DNA of 64,000 nt from NCBI GenBank assembly GCA_022578965.1, contig MU400544.1:298209-362208 (forward strand), in the 5' to 3' direction. A program made the translations under genes and the position numbers. Under the pieces are notes generated by a model, which worked only from the letters and a program-made list of their open reading frames with translations, did no database searches and was not told the DNA's origin. This document shows positions 1-13,300 of this stretch, in pieces. Position 1 is the stretch's first letter. Each line of letters starts with the position of its first letter. Source of the stretch: Xylaria sp. FL1777 (taxonomy: Eukaryota > Ascomycota > Sordariomycetes > Xylariales > Xylariaceae).

Positions 1-1467
1 AAGGGGAAATGGAGGCTCAATTGATGAAGGAAAGAAAGAACGGCGTGGCGGTCAAGCAAGTGGGCGCTTTCTATCCGTCAGCCCAAGAATTTGTGGGTTT
101 GCTCTGGAAGCAGCCAGAGTTTATCGTTGTATGGTTAGGTAGCCTGTAGGTACATGTGGTAGTACATGCGGGACTGCGCTTATATGCGGACTGTGCTTGT
201 ACACAGTACACAAGTCGCCAATCACATGCCAGAATTGTCCCACACATTCGTCTCCTACCCCGCAGTCTCATCACGTGGACCTCAACCGTCGAACCACCGG
301 CTCGGGAAGACGGTCGCTACGCTGGTCTAGAGCACTGTATTGAGCACTGTTCTGCTTACTACCTACCTACGTATCTATACATAGATCGTTGATGAAAACA
401 ACAAGCGATTCGATGCTTCGTTTGTGTATCCTTGCTATTCGCCATTGCCAATCATTTGCAAGGCTGGATTGATTATCAGTGAGCCAAAAGCGACTGTAAT
501 TAATTCGAGAACAGCCGTCCTACCCGCGTACTGTTACGCTGATTTATACTGTATGCCATATATTAGAAGCTGTCACCATTCAATACATTGGGCAGCATCG
601 GAGTTGTCCGCACTTTAAAACCCTCCCTCATCGCTCACCAATGCGAGGGCTTGACTGACTTCGCGACTGTCCGCCTTTTGCGATGGTTGCATTCTATATT
701 TATTCAATCAATCCTATGTAGACACCCAGACCATGTATCGTCTGGTCAAGTGACAAACGTACGACATATAAGTGAATGTACAAGCCTGTACAGTAGCTGT
801 TATATGCCACCGTACGACCATTTTCTCTACACGTGTAGAACAAAGAGCATATTTAGTACCAGTATACTTAGTGTTGACATGGAGCGCTCATCGGGTAATT
901 CCGAGACACTCCTCCAATAATATGTAACTATGAAACATATATACGTTAATTTTTGCAGTAGGATCTTGATGAGATATCCTATTTAATTCTAGCTCATTTC
1001 ATCACTGTCCAATGAACAAGTGGGCTACATCCAGCTAGCTTGCATATAGAAATATCTTAAAACGTGAAGCAATGCTACAACTTTTAGTGATTCATTAGGC
1101 TACTTCCTAACGTATTTTATTATATTTTATATTGAACGTATCATGGATCGTCATTGATCCAATGTTGTTCATGTTAGCTTTATCCATTATTCCAAATTTC
1201 AGCGTAAACGAGCTGGATGAATGGAACGCTTCACTACATCTGTTCCTTTCTCCTCTCACCTCCCGCGTCTCTCTTTTCCCTTCCTCCGATTCTCTCCCGA
1301 GATCTTATGACGAGCAAAGATTGAATGGAAATCGCATCCACAAACCAGATTGAGTAGAGTAAGATATATTTGCTGACTGAGGACCAAGCGCAGCGACTTA
1401 GCGCTAAATTGAATACACGAACCGTGCCGTCCTCCCGAGACTTGCATACCAAAGGCAAAGACAGAGA
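1..1467. other. Intergenic, no gene seen
   Basis: Only short open frames (up to 144 codons) occur on both strands. They lack recognisable domains, and the longest overlaps the antisense of the downstream membrane-protein gene. From about 900 the stretch is AT-rich. I see no RNA gene or repeat. It could be the 3' flank of the gene at 1468-2291 plus the flank of a gene outside the window. Confidence 0.6.
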
Positions 1468-2291
1468 TCATCCAAGTCTCCTCGTATTCACCACCTGGTA
1501 TTTTTCAAATCTAGTCTTCTCGCTGCCCGAACCCCCCGCTTCAAGCTCCCGCACTCCTTCCTTCATCTCGTATTGCCTCTGCTCAGGGGTGATTAGCATC
1601 GAAGGCACGCGCTGTTTCGCCGCCGTCTTCGGTTCTGCTTGCTTCCCGTCATCTTTAGGATGTGAAGTCTTCCTAGTGGGCTTTTTCGTTTGGTTTTGGG
1701 ATTTCTTCGGTTCGCGTTCCGGCATCTCGATGACAATCTTCTCTGGTGGCTTGCAGCAGTGGAAAAGCCAATTTACCCAATCGGGATGCGTCAGGAGCAG
1801 GTAGAAGACCAGAACAAATAGTAATAGGCCGGTTAGCGCGCCTAGAACAATGCCGGCTATCTGGCCTGGGGATAAGACGATATTCGTTGATGTTGATAGT
1901 AGCAGGGGTGCGTCTGTTGGCCCCAATGTTGTGACTGTGCTCTGGCTAGTGATAAGTGCAGTAGTCGTTAGTGTGATTGTTGCGGTTTGCGATATGACGA
2001 TTGTTGTGAGGTTAGTCAAGGTAGATATCGGTATTGTGCTGGTTAACTGGTAGTAGGACGGGTCCGTCGTTTTCGTTGTTGGATAATCAAGTTCATCCCG
2101 AGATGGCGTCGGAACCTCTACGGCAAGACGTGTGAGATAAGATATATCCTCGTCCGTGATGACTAATTATAAGACGTGCGGTGAGTCTCTAAAGTTCTGT
2201 TTACAATCATGGAATGGATAGCCGCTCACTTACCGTCGATTCTCGAAATGAAGACCTGCGTCTCTACTGTCTTCGTTACTGCTGGTGCCAT
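1468..2291 (-). CDS. Ser/Thr-rich single-pass membrane protein, function unknown
   Basis: Two exons: 2291-2234 and 2162-1468. The intron is 71 nt with a GTAAGT donor. The join keeps frame and gives 250 aa starting MAPAVTKTVET. The protein has no clear N-terminal signal peptide. Residues about 20-130 are rich in Thr/Ser/Ile and contain short T-rich runs. One strongly hydrophobic segment (IAGIVLGALTGLLLFVLVFY) follows, and then a charged Lys/Glu/Pro-rich tail of about 100 residues. This arrangement suggests a type I/III surface or wall-sensor-like membrane protein, but I recognise no family. The start is the only ATG that opens the first exon; the second-exon frame is open upstream only through this splice. 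It is convergent with nothing and sits just downstream of the P450 gene on the same strand. Confidence 0.72.
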
Positions 2292-2541
2292 AATCGAAGA
2301 GATTTTATGGTGATCACAGCTGAGGTTGAAGTTTGATGCTTGAAAAGAAAGTTTCAATTTCATGAAAAATATTCGTGATCGGAGCCACCCCTATTACTCT
2401 CGTGGCTGGAAATGAGGGACTAGACAGTTTCAAATCCTTTGTTCCCAATATCTCAAACCCGCATAACCCTATGAACATGAATGTGATAGATCACAACTGT
2501 CTTTCAAGTTAGGAACCCGAAATTAACTACCCAGCCGCAAT

Positions 2542-4744
2542 CTAAATCACAATCTTCTGGAGCTCAGCGGCATCGCTCTCCTGCCAGGGATGGAGTTGTT
2601 CGACTTGACGGATCAAGGCTTCGTGTTGGGCACTCCTGGGTTTAATCGTGGCCTTGAACTCCTCTGGGTGGCTGATGATGCTCGGTGTAAACTTCACAAC
2701 CGGTTCGATCTCACGGCCATGCTTATCTAAGCCCTTGCCAATCTTAAAGACAGCCAAGAATTGTGCAACAGTTAGCCATACGGATGAATCAGCAATGAAT
2801 CGGCCCGGACAGATTCGACGTCCGTAGCCGAAAATGTGGTCTGACGGATCCGGCTCCGGATTCGGACCGAGATATCGCGACGGGTTAAATGCCATGGGAT
2901 CGGAGTAGACGGCCGGATCGTGTGTAAACCACCTGTTTATGCGTTAATTCAGGGAATTCTGGACAATCTCTTTCGGCTTTTCCACCCGATAATATTTGTA
3001 TTAGTTACTCACCAAATATTAGGTAGCACTATCGTTCCCTTTGGAATATGGTACCCTTCGACGACATCATCAGCACTAGTAGAGTGAGCGACGCCCATAG
3101 GGGCGACCGTGTGCCAGCGCCAGGATTCTTTCAATACAGCCTCGATATAGGGGAGGTCCTCTCTGTCGCTAAATGTAGGGAGCCGACTAGTCCCGATAAC
3201 CCGATCAATCTCCTCTCGAGCTTTGATCTGGACGTCAGGAAATAGGGTCATGGCCAAGATGAACGACAAAATGGTGTTTACAGTCTAGTTTGTAAGTCAA
3301 TGCTTGATATTCACTGAGGACGGGCTCCACATACTGTATCCGCTCCACCACCATATGCGGTTAGCTGTTGCAACAGGCGTCAGTGATGTAGGTCACGAAT
3401 AAGAAAAGATCATCCAGGGAGACCTGAACAAAACGTTAACGACAGCATAAATCACTCACAGCAGTCCACTTGAGGTGGTAGTTGTCTTCTGGCGTAAGAG
3501 TATCTCCCCTCTCATTATGGAAGTCCAGGACAAAAGATTTTTCATGACTACCACGAGCTATTCGCTGTTCAGCGAATTGGAATGGCCTCTCCGTTGTTTC
3601 CCTTAATACAAGTTGCCATTCCTTAAGTGTCTTTTTCCACCCGGTACCCGGCATCCAATCCGGAACATTTTTTACTGCGAGTGTTTTAGCTTTTCTGTCT
3701 GCGATGAGGTACGTAGGTACTAAGAACAACATACAAGCCGGAATAACATCTACCATCCAGGATCCTGGGACTGTAGCGGCAGAAAACTGCTCCATAGCTG
3801 TACCCACAAGCTGAACCAGCGGATCTGGCTTGTGAGGTTCTACAGTGTATCCATATACAATTTTGAGAAAAATTGCGGAGGCCTCGCTACCATGTTGAGG
3901 AAATTCTCATATGTCAGTTCGGCGCATAATACAGATGAGTACCGTGTCTGACATACGTTCGGATGTGCTTGAGGAACGATTCTGGTTCTTGTAGAATACG
4001 GAACAGGAACCGGCGAACTTCGACCTCTTCCAGCGGTAAATATGGCTCTACGGTCATTTTGGTACCCATGAGCACATGTAGCAGCTTCCGGCGAAGCCGG
4101 TATTTGTCATTATACGGAATTAACGGTAGACCCTCATGCCAACCAATACTGAATGACTTTAGTCTCCACAACTCATGAATTATGAGAGATGTGGTTTCTT
4201 ACCTCTCCGCAAAAGTCAAGGTCGGTCGTGTTGAGTATTTCAAGGACCTTTTCTCGAAGAGTTCCCATGTTAGCTTGGCCGAATGCAATATCACGATGGT
4301 TTGCCCTAATGCTGTGATAGAGCTGATGGGCCCTGCCCCATACGAAGGGAGTCAGTACTATGATATATATAATCTTCGAGATGCAATGGTATATAACTAA
4401 CCGTAGGTATCTTTGTGCTTCAACCAGTGGTCGCATTCTCGCACACCTTTAGGAGGAAGATCCAGTACGTTTCCTATTAAGGGAACTGAAAGGTATAAAG
4501 TTAGTAGTCTTCATCTTGGCGAGGCTTGGTTAACTAGATTTGAAAAGTCTTATAAATGGTTCTAACATGAATAATAATCTTGGCTAGAATAAGAGAGAAG
4601 TTATCCCCGTAACTACTTACGGCCTTTAGGTCCTGGAGGTAAGGGGAACGTCGTCTTCTTAAAGAGGCGAACCGTAATTCTTACAATAACCACTAGCGCC
4701 GTGGCAAGCAGGAGAGCGCTCCCGAGCAGTCCAATAGCGGTCAT
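2542..4744 (-). CDS. Cytochrome P450 monooxygenase (OrdA-like)
   Basis: Eight exons: 4744-4621, 4485-4402, 4332-4203, 4148-3957, 3886-3460, 3364-3335, 3284-3013, 2932-2542. They join in frame to 549 aa, normal for a fungal microsomal P450. A hydrophobic N-terminal anchor (residues about 3-24) is followed by a proline hinge FPLPPGPKG. Later come the I-helix oxygen-binding GGGADTT (about 324-330), the K-helix ExxR in KESWR (382-385), and the haem loop FGYGRRICPG with ligand Cys461. All key residues are present, so the enzyme should be active as an ER-bound, NADPH-P450-reductase-dependent oxygenase. The segment GPISSITALGQT and the general layout resemble O-methylsterigmatocystin oxidoreductase-type P450s; that assignment is from memory. 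It points away from the HR-PKS 5.6 kb off and is the likely tailoring enzyme. The fourth exon start (4148) was chosen because earlier acceptors give introns under 40 nt. Confidence 0.9.
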
Positions 4745-7700
4745 GGTGAATTGATACAATCACAGAAATGAGTTTTTTTAGACACCACTTGGTCGTATTA
4801 GACTATCTAAAGCATGGACGGAAACCGGACATTCTGTTTGTCTATATAATGCTATTGATATGCTTGGACATTGGGGATATGACGCAAAACACCACTTGCT
4901 TTTTCCAGATCTTCTGTTACCCCTACCCCCCAGGACGATTTAGCTGAACCGAAAGTAAGCTTCTCGAACCAATGGGGCTTGCAGGGAGGATTTGGTTAAT
5001 TGGAGCCTACCTGCGATAGCCTGCAGCTAATTCCTTGCCGGGTCTGGTTTCGAGTTGCAAGAGTTATCTATTTAATCTAGATGACATGCAAAGAATTGCT
5101 TTTTTATATTTAGATCATTGTTACGTGACCATTTTTATGCCAGTAGTTTATAATAATAGCCAGTCTTGTTACTTTCAGTTAGATTTAACGTATACTATTA
5201 GTTAGGATATCTTAAAGTTAAAGTGAACTTGGCTAAAGAAAGTACTACTGTATAGTTTAGACTTTACACAAAAATAGTTACTGACTGTAGCTATGGGGAT
5301 AATTTCTGCTTACGGAGGGGTCACATGAACATGCGTGATGTTTTCTGCATTAGCCATCTCACCGAAGATGATTCAGGATAAGTAGTATAAATGATAGGCC
5401 ATGTTTGTTGAAGCACAGATAAGTTCGAACCTGTATACACGGTTAGATAACGTTAAATCTACCGCCGCCTATGTACCTATACGGCGTAAACAGTATCCGC
5501 TGCTTATGCTAAGATAGTATACGATACTGTTCCCCGCTGATGTTGCAGGGTTCAAGTTCAGAATAGTCTGTTCTAGGTCTCTTGTTCATGATGCACTTCT
5601 TCTTGGTATCTAGCATATCTCTACATAAACTTTGGTGGCGGCCGGCATAACTTCCCCTCTCGGCCCGGATGGCCCCGGTCGTCATCAATCACGCCGCCTC
5701 TTGCGGGGTTAAGAGGGCTGCCTCACCGCCACACCTTGTCATACATTAAGCCCTCTTTCAAGATATACAATACCGTCACATTGTTGCCCAAGAATACCCT
5801 AGTAAGAGTGGAGGTGTATGCTCTCGTATTTCACTGAACGACGAATAGTGGAATGGAATGAATGGAACTTTTGTCGCCCTTCTACTTCTTTTTTTTTTCT
5901 TCTAGAAGTATGTACATGCCAAAATAGATAACCCCACGCTCCTATTTGGGACTCGTACGACTGTAGTAGGCCCGTGGTTCGTCTGTGCCTGTACCGTAGA
6001 TCTCGCCTACCTGTATAAGCTACTCAAATCGGCCATGATTACATAAGAATTACCTTCTATAATTAATTACCTATACCCAGGTACATATGCTTGGATTAAC
6101 TGTATATACCTAGCTGTATATTGACTATGCCGCGTATGGTATAGGTAGGGGCTCTATAGGCTAGGTTTAGATAATTAACCTCAAGATCACGGGTATCTCT
6201 GCACCCTATAGGAAGGTATGGAAGATATTAGATAAGATTACTTACTATAAATTATCGTGTCACGTTGAAAAAAGAAAAGAAAAAACAACAACAAAATAAA
6301 GACTCAATGAATTGTTTCTTAGAGAAACGACTGTTGACATTACCAAATAACCTTTACATACATTTATCGGACCGAACCCTCCTTGCGACCACCTAATACA
6401 TGGCGCCTTCACGCAGGCGCCTCACGCAGGCGTCGGACGCAGTTGAAAATGGCTTCATGATGCGCCGGCAGTTATCATCCGGCAGATCAAGCACTTGCAT
6501 ATATCGTCGACGTTGAAGACGAGTATGCCTTGAGATACGCCGTATAACCCTAACGAATCTCTTATGCGCAACACAGCACCTAATAAGTACTGCGTATGCT
6601 CGCTGGGTATTGTCCGCGCTGTCAAGAGGACATGCTAGGTTATCCAGTGGATTAGTTATCTGAACCAACCAATCATATGACGCGACGACGCCTTAACTGG
6701 CTGTTTGCCGCCCGCGATCTCAACCGCCATTATTGAACTTGCTAAGTGTATGCCGTACACAACACAATCCCTTTCGAAAATGGTAATTAGCTGGACCGTT
6801 TAACGCCATCGCGAATATTCATTAGTACTCATATTCGACCAACCCAAGTGTATTCGTGCATTGCATTTAGTATGCTCTTTGTACCCTTCCATATCCAGAT
6901 CTCCGACCAGAGCCGATGTGAAGACCTCACGTACAGATCTCTTGGCTGAACTATACCTTTCAATTGTGCCCATGCTGGACCCCTTGTACGAATAATTCGC
7001 CCCAATCTCTCCGCGGAGGACGATTGTGATTAGCGGCTGCAGGACTGTCAGCAATGTGAATATAGAGGCAAACCGAGACTAGAGGGTCTGCCAAGGGCGG
7101 CAATGCTCTTTCGTTCGCTCAGCGGGTTATCACCGACAGTGTGATGGTGGCGAGATGCTGAGTGATTTCCTGCGAGACTCTGCCCATCGCACTTGGCATA
7201 ATCGGTCCAGGCCCCTCAACGAATACCGCGAGGGTAAAAACGCCATGCTTCTCCATGCTCACCAGAGACCTCGAAGGCATTTCGTATGAACTAATATTCG
7301 ATATCCAATCAATACGCCCAACAGACAGTTAGAGTCCTTGATCGACCTTCGTCTTCGGCTCCGAAAACCACGACAAAAATGAGCGAGGAGACAACCGGAG
7401 GCATGCACTTAGTGTTGGGTAGTTTGGTTGAACCGTGTCCCCAATCAAGTGATCATTGACGTATGTTGAACGTAGTTAACATAATGCCTCAAGGGATGGC
7501 GTAGGGAGAAAAGTCTTTGATTGGGGATCTCCATGTTGAACAACGGCAATTGAAAGTTAGTGTCTCAGCCGCAGTCGGATAACGTGATTTATGCATAACT
7601 AGAGTTAAGTACTTACTGTCAGATTAGGACTCGGCGTACGAAATCTTGCTGCGTTTAATGAATTGTTGAGCAATAGGTAGTTGGATAAAATTTCAACGTT

Positions 7701-10373
7701 TAAAATCTTTTTAACGCCAAGTTAAACGTTCAATTAACGTTTGAATATTTTTATACTATGGATTGATTATGGATTGACCAAATGGTTCAAATGTTGGAAA
7801 AAAACTTACAGATACTTACCCTAGGTAGTTTGTTCAACGATTACTATACTTATCTATTGTGGACCTCTGAGCACAGACTACCCCGCATCTACCCGCGGCA
7901 GCTAGGGGCGTGTGGGAAGGTGTAAGATACCTCTCACGGTGGTCGCATGTTTACTCCTCTTCGTGGTACCTAAGCGACAGCCGCATGGACCCTAACCACA
8001 TGGGCCATAGCTAACTTCCTGGTACCTAGTTACCTCCTACTGTGGCTGAAACTTGCAGCTTAATTAGTTTGTCGATTGGTTACAATGGCAGAACTTCTTA
8101 CCGCCCACAGCCTGCCTATGTATATATATATTGCAGTGAAAGATATGTAGAGTATTCCTCTCTTTTTTCTTTGATTTGACGGTTAGCTTCTCCTTTCTTC
8201 CTTTCTTAGTAGGCGGTGTAATTGGTCCTTGAACTAGGCTGCTTGCATTATAGCCACCGGTATCGCACCGCTTAGCTAAGTACTAGGTAGTATAGCGTGT
8301 CATAGTATTAGGGCTTCACGAAAAAAAAAAAAATAGCGCACGCAGTAGATGCTATAGTATGATCTATAAGCTCAATTCTGCTAGCAGGAAACACAATACG
8401 AATTCGTGTTTGCAGTAGCTAGTTGTCCGGCCAAGAAAAGCGCCATCAAGTGGGCTTGACCCTCATATTGACCCCGCGATTCGGAGTGAAGGGATCTTTT
8501 TTGGTGGGGAATTTCACATGGGCTTGGATTGCGTGTATACTCCGTACTTAAGCACCGAGGTTAGTGTATATTCATCATTTATTGTAAGAGTTGTATTAGT
8601 AGATCAGTATGGACCCTGTGTTTTACCGACAGTACTGTAGGTACCTACTTAAGTAGGTACACAGTATGTAGTTTAACTTCTATGCCACTTACATGTGCAT
8701 TATTATAGTACTGTAGGTAGGTAAAGGGTTAATTCCTTAGGTAATCTACATGTAGTATAGTTAGTACATTTATTTATGGATCGCCTCATGTCGCGCATAT
8801 CCTATACCGGGGTATCACCCCATGTACGGTAACCTACCTAGGTACTACGTACGTACGTGCTTCTGGCGGTGAACTATCAAGCTTCAGTAGTCCCAACGTT
8901 TTATATATTGCCGAGCCTCTTCCGATATAGCTCGGACTGCGGATAGGGCCGAGCCTTCCGGGGCAAGGTTAGGTAAGGAGTGTAGTCTACCTGGGCAATA
9001 AGCGAGCGTACCACATCGTCCACACCCCTTTACTTTGCATGCTCATGTAAGTATCACACCACTGGTCGTGCAAGAACACTGGAATGCTGAATGGTTACAC
9101 AGATGTCAGCTAGCAATATAAAAGGCACGGCAGCACGCTCTACTACGTGAGGTGCAGTTCTGCAAGGCTTCAAACACCGGATACCACGATCCCATACAAC
9201 CACCCCCGGCCACACTGGCCATTTGTATGTACGGGGACGCAACCCACTTCTTACTTGCTCCTACATATACGTAGCACTGCGTACTGTTATAACTTATGGT
9301 GTACTGTATATAGCATACCCACGTCCCATGCACATGGCCTGACTGTGCCACGGTTTCGCCTCACGTGCTAAGTAAGCTTAAAATGCCCCCGGCTGCTTAT
9401 ATGTATGCTGTTTGGTCCAATGCCATCGACACGACGGGGCGGAGACCCAGTATACGCAACTACACTACATGTACATATAACCAAGACCACAAACTAGTAT
9501 AGATAGTTCAAGGATCGGAAACCATGCCTGAGATGTAGCTATAGGTAGTATACTTTTCTAAAGTGCATATCCATACTACGTAGGTCTAATATCCTCTCAG
9601 CAGCTTCCGGCAATAAGATGGGAATACTGCGTCCACATACGGAAATCAATATCGGCTTCAGAATTAATCGAGGTTGTCTTCTATGCAGCCCGGGTTGAAT
9701 CAACAGCTGAATCCTTAGATAACTGCTACATACTACTACATCGTCAAGACCGAGACTTGGTTCCATGCATATATCGCCTACTCCTTCCGTACGATACATA
9801 CGCATAGTAGACGGCCGTAGATCGGGGGGGACGGGAGCCCACACTTTCGGCAGCGGTGAAGGAGTCTGACTGCAGAAGTGATGCCGAGTCCTAAGCTGCA
9901 GCTTACAGGCGTAGGACTTAATTCTCAACTGCATTGAGATAGGCGATTTTCGAGAAACGGCCGTTTTTGAGAGAGACAGGGGCTCAATATCAAATAGCCC
10001 CTCTGTTAACCCAGACTATGCACGCACGCGATTAGCCTGCCTCGTCTTTTCTCCTCTTCTACAGTAACCTCACCTCCGGATTGGGCACATTCACATTATC
10101 GTGGGGGCTATGGTCAGGCCGGTCCAAGAGGTGGCATTAGATAGTGAAGGGGGATTTATACATGTAACTTTGCGGCTACTTTGGAAACATTGGGTATTGT
10201 GCGAGTATAAGAAAAATTAGTCGCACTTGGATAGATCATAGATTTGTTATTTCGACAACTTTATTATCTCCTACAGTCATCCCTAACACTATTCAATCTA
10301 AGACACATAAAAAACCAGTGAACCAGTCTCATATATCAACTTTATCAGAATAGGGCCCACCCCTTCGAGCAAG
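4745..10373. other. Gene-free spacer between P450 and PKS
   Basis: 5.6 kb with no confident gene. Open frames at 6393-6668, 6800-7054, 7119-7328 and 9539-9934 (all minus) show no family motif; the 6800-7330 pair could be remnants of a decayed gene. The DNA has AT-rich patches, a direct repeat of TCACGCAGGCG near 6409-6430, one ACCTAGGT palindrome (8836-8843) and one TACTGCGTA (6588-6596). A TATA-like stretch (GTATAAGAAAA) lies near 10205, about 165 bases before the PKS start, and may belong to the PKS promoter. I see no regulator-binding site I can name. Confidence 0.55.
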
Positions 10374-13300
10374 ATGTCTGTTGTTGAGCCCATTGCCGTA
10401 ATCGGGTTGGATGCCAAGTACCCATGTGATGGAGACACTCCAGAGAAATTCTACGAATTTCTCCTTGCTGGGAGATCCGCCAGAAGCCCCATACCACCGG
10501 AGCGGTACAATTCAGCCGCTTTCTGGCACCCAGATAACCACAGAGATGGAGTTGTATGCTGTGCCCTCTCGCTAATCTTCTCGATGTGACTAACTAAGAA
10601 ATTACAGATTGGTGGGAAAGAGGGACATTTCATTCAAGGCAATGTCAGAGCATTCGATGCTCCTTTCTTCTCGATTACGCCTGCAGAGGCGGCAAGCATG
10701 GACCCTCAACAACGAATGCTTCTGGAATGCGTCTACACAGCCCTCGAGAATGCCGGCCTCACAATGGACGCAGTGAAGGGTTCACTAACAGGGACAGTGA
10801 GTAATATCAAGCCATCTGAACTCCTATCTAGGCAAACTGATGAATATAAATTCCCAATTCAATTTTTATATAATAAAGGGGGGCCTATAATATCAACTTA
10901 GGAGAAAATTGCTAACACAGTATATCCAAGTTTGCGGGATCTTTCATTTGGGATTATCGGGATGTCTTGATGAAGGATGTCGATGCTCCGATGATGTACA
11001 CAGGATCTGGCACAATTGCCAGCACACTTGCCGGCCGTGTTAACTGGTTCTACGATTTCCAAGGACCGGCTCTAAGTTGTGACACTGCCTGTTCGAGTAG
11101 TATGGTGGCCCTTCATCAAGCTATTGTCAGCTTAAAAGCAAGAGACTGTGATATGGTATGATCCAGCCCACCCCCGTTCCAATAGATTTACATGGACTGA
11201 GTATATATTCGTTTAGGCTCTGGCCTGCGGTACTAACTTAATACTCGCTCCTGAAATGGGGCTTGAGCTCAACGCCCTCGGTGTGCTCAACCGAGATGGA
11301 ACTTCATATAGTTTTGATGAGCGGGCGAGCGGTTATGGAAGAAGTGAAGGAATTGGTGCAATTGTTCTTAAGCGGTTTTCAGATGCTCTTCGTGACGGAG
11401 ACAGTAAGTCACATTCGATTCTTAACTATGCTGCTAACGAAGGACTATGCGATGCTGACTTCTCTCATCGTCTAATTAGCTATTCGTGCTGTAAGTACTT
11501 CCTAAAACCATTCGTTTCGTATTGTTTTCGAAACGAGGAGTATATATGCTCCTAGGTGAGAATACTGCTATAGAACCCTTCACTAAACCCCTTATGTTCA
11601 AAGGTAATCAGAAATTCGGGGTGCAACCATGATGGACACTCACCCGGTCTTACCGCACCGGCAAAGGAGTCACAGGCAGCGCTTATGCGCAAAACATACG
11701 CTCAGGCTGGCCTTGATCCGGCAGTTACGCGATTCTTCGAGGCCCACGGAACTGGCACGCCGGTAGGAGATCCTATCGAGGCAGGTGCGATCAGTGATAT
11801 GTTCACCGAGTTCCGATCCGAAGAGGAGCCCCTTTACATTGGAGCTGTTAAAAGCAATATCGGACACTCAGGTCAGTTCGCTAGAGTCCTTTGACCCCAT
11901 TTAACCCCTTTTAACACATTTTGGGAACATGAGCTGCCTAATCAGGGGGCTCTACTCCTTCAAATACTGCGAATTCTCGAACCCTCTCTAATTTCTGATA
12001 CGTATGATGATTACTAACTCCATATTATTAAATAGAGGGAGCATCTGGCATTACTTCAGTCATCAAGAGCATTCTCACACTTGAGCAAGGCATTATACCC
12101 GCCAATGCCTGGTTCGAGAACCGCAACAGCAAAATTCCGGATGACTGGCATTTTAAATTTCCCACCAAAGCGGTCCCATGGCCGCAAACTAAGACGGGCC
12201 TCCGCCGAGTGTCCATCAACTCGTTCGGCGTCTCAGGAACTAATGCGCACATAGTGATGGACGATGCTTATCACTTTCTAAAGGAGCACGGATACACCGC
12301 ACCCCACCGGACCGTTGATGTGCCTCAGCTACCAAGTCCTTCCTGTAAGTCTGAGATTAACCTCTCATCTTGAATTCGGTGCTTTTGCTCATTCTAACTT
12401 TGTTAACCTTTAATTATAGCTATCCCACAGCCTTTAACGCCTCCCAGTGATGAGACCTCTTCCCCTCAACTCATCGTCTTGAGTTCTCACGACCAAGATG
12501 GCATCTCTAGGCTCAGTAACGTCTACACGCAAAATCCCATCAATGCCCCATTGTATGATTTTGCATACACTCTGGCGGCCAAAAGAACTCAATTTAACTG
12601 GCGTACGGCAATCGTTGCTAACTCGATAGAATCATTAAAAATTGCACTGTCTGAAAAGTTGGATGTTAAACGCATTGGCGCTGATCATGGACTTGCGCTC
12701 GTTTTCACCGGCCAAGGAGCCCAATGGGCTCGAATGGGGCTGGAATTAGTTCACTACCCAGTATTTAAGAAAAGCCTGGAACTGGCTGATAAATATATGA
12801 AGGAACTAGGCAGCTCTTGGTCGGCGATTGGTAAGCGGTTCACTCCCTTCAATAACTGCATCATTGGCAAGGCAGCTGACTTGGAAGGTAGATGAACTGT
12901 CAAAAACTTTGGAAAGTTCTCGAATCCACGAAGCCGAATTCTCGCAACCACTATGTTCAGTCCTGCAAGTTGCTCTTGTCGATCTGCTTACTTTCTGGGG
13001 TGTGTCGCCGCAAGCTGTCACGGGCCACTCTTCTGGTGAGATTGCGGCAGGTTATGCTGCAGGGGCAATCTCAAGAGAATCCGCCTGGAAGATAGCATAT
13101 TGGCGTGGTATGTATTCCTGTGATTCGCTCATATACCGCATAATGCTGACATGAATCTCTTCGCGTAACAAGGACAAATGTCTGCCAGGTTAGCTCGGTC
13201 TGTGAAAGGGCCAAAAACAACCATGGCTGCGGTTGGGCTCGACCTCGAAAGAGCTACAGATGTCATTGATAAAGTGAATAAAAATGGGTTCCAGGACATT

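Noticed and set aside
9539..9934. 131-codon minus-strand frame upstream of the PKS
   Set aside because: No recognisable family and no plausible promoter or intron structure; probably chance.
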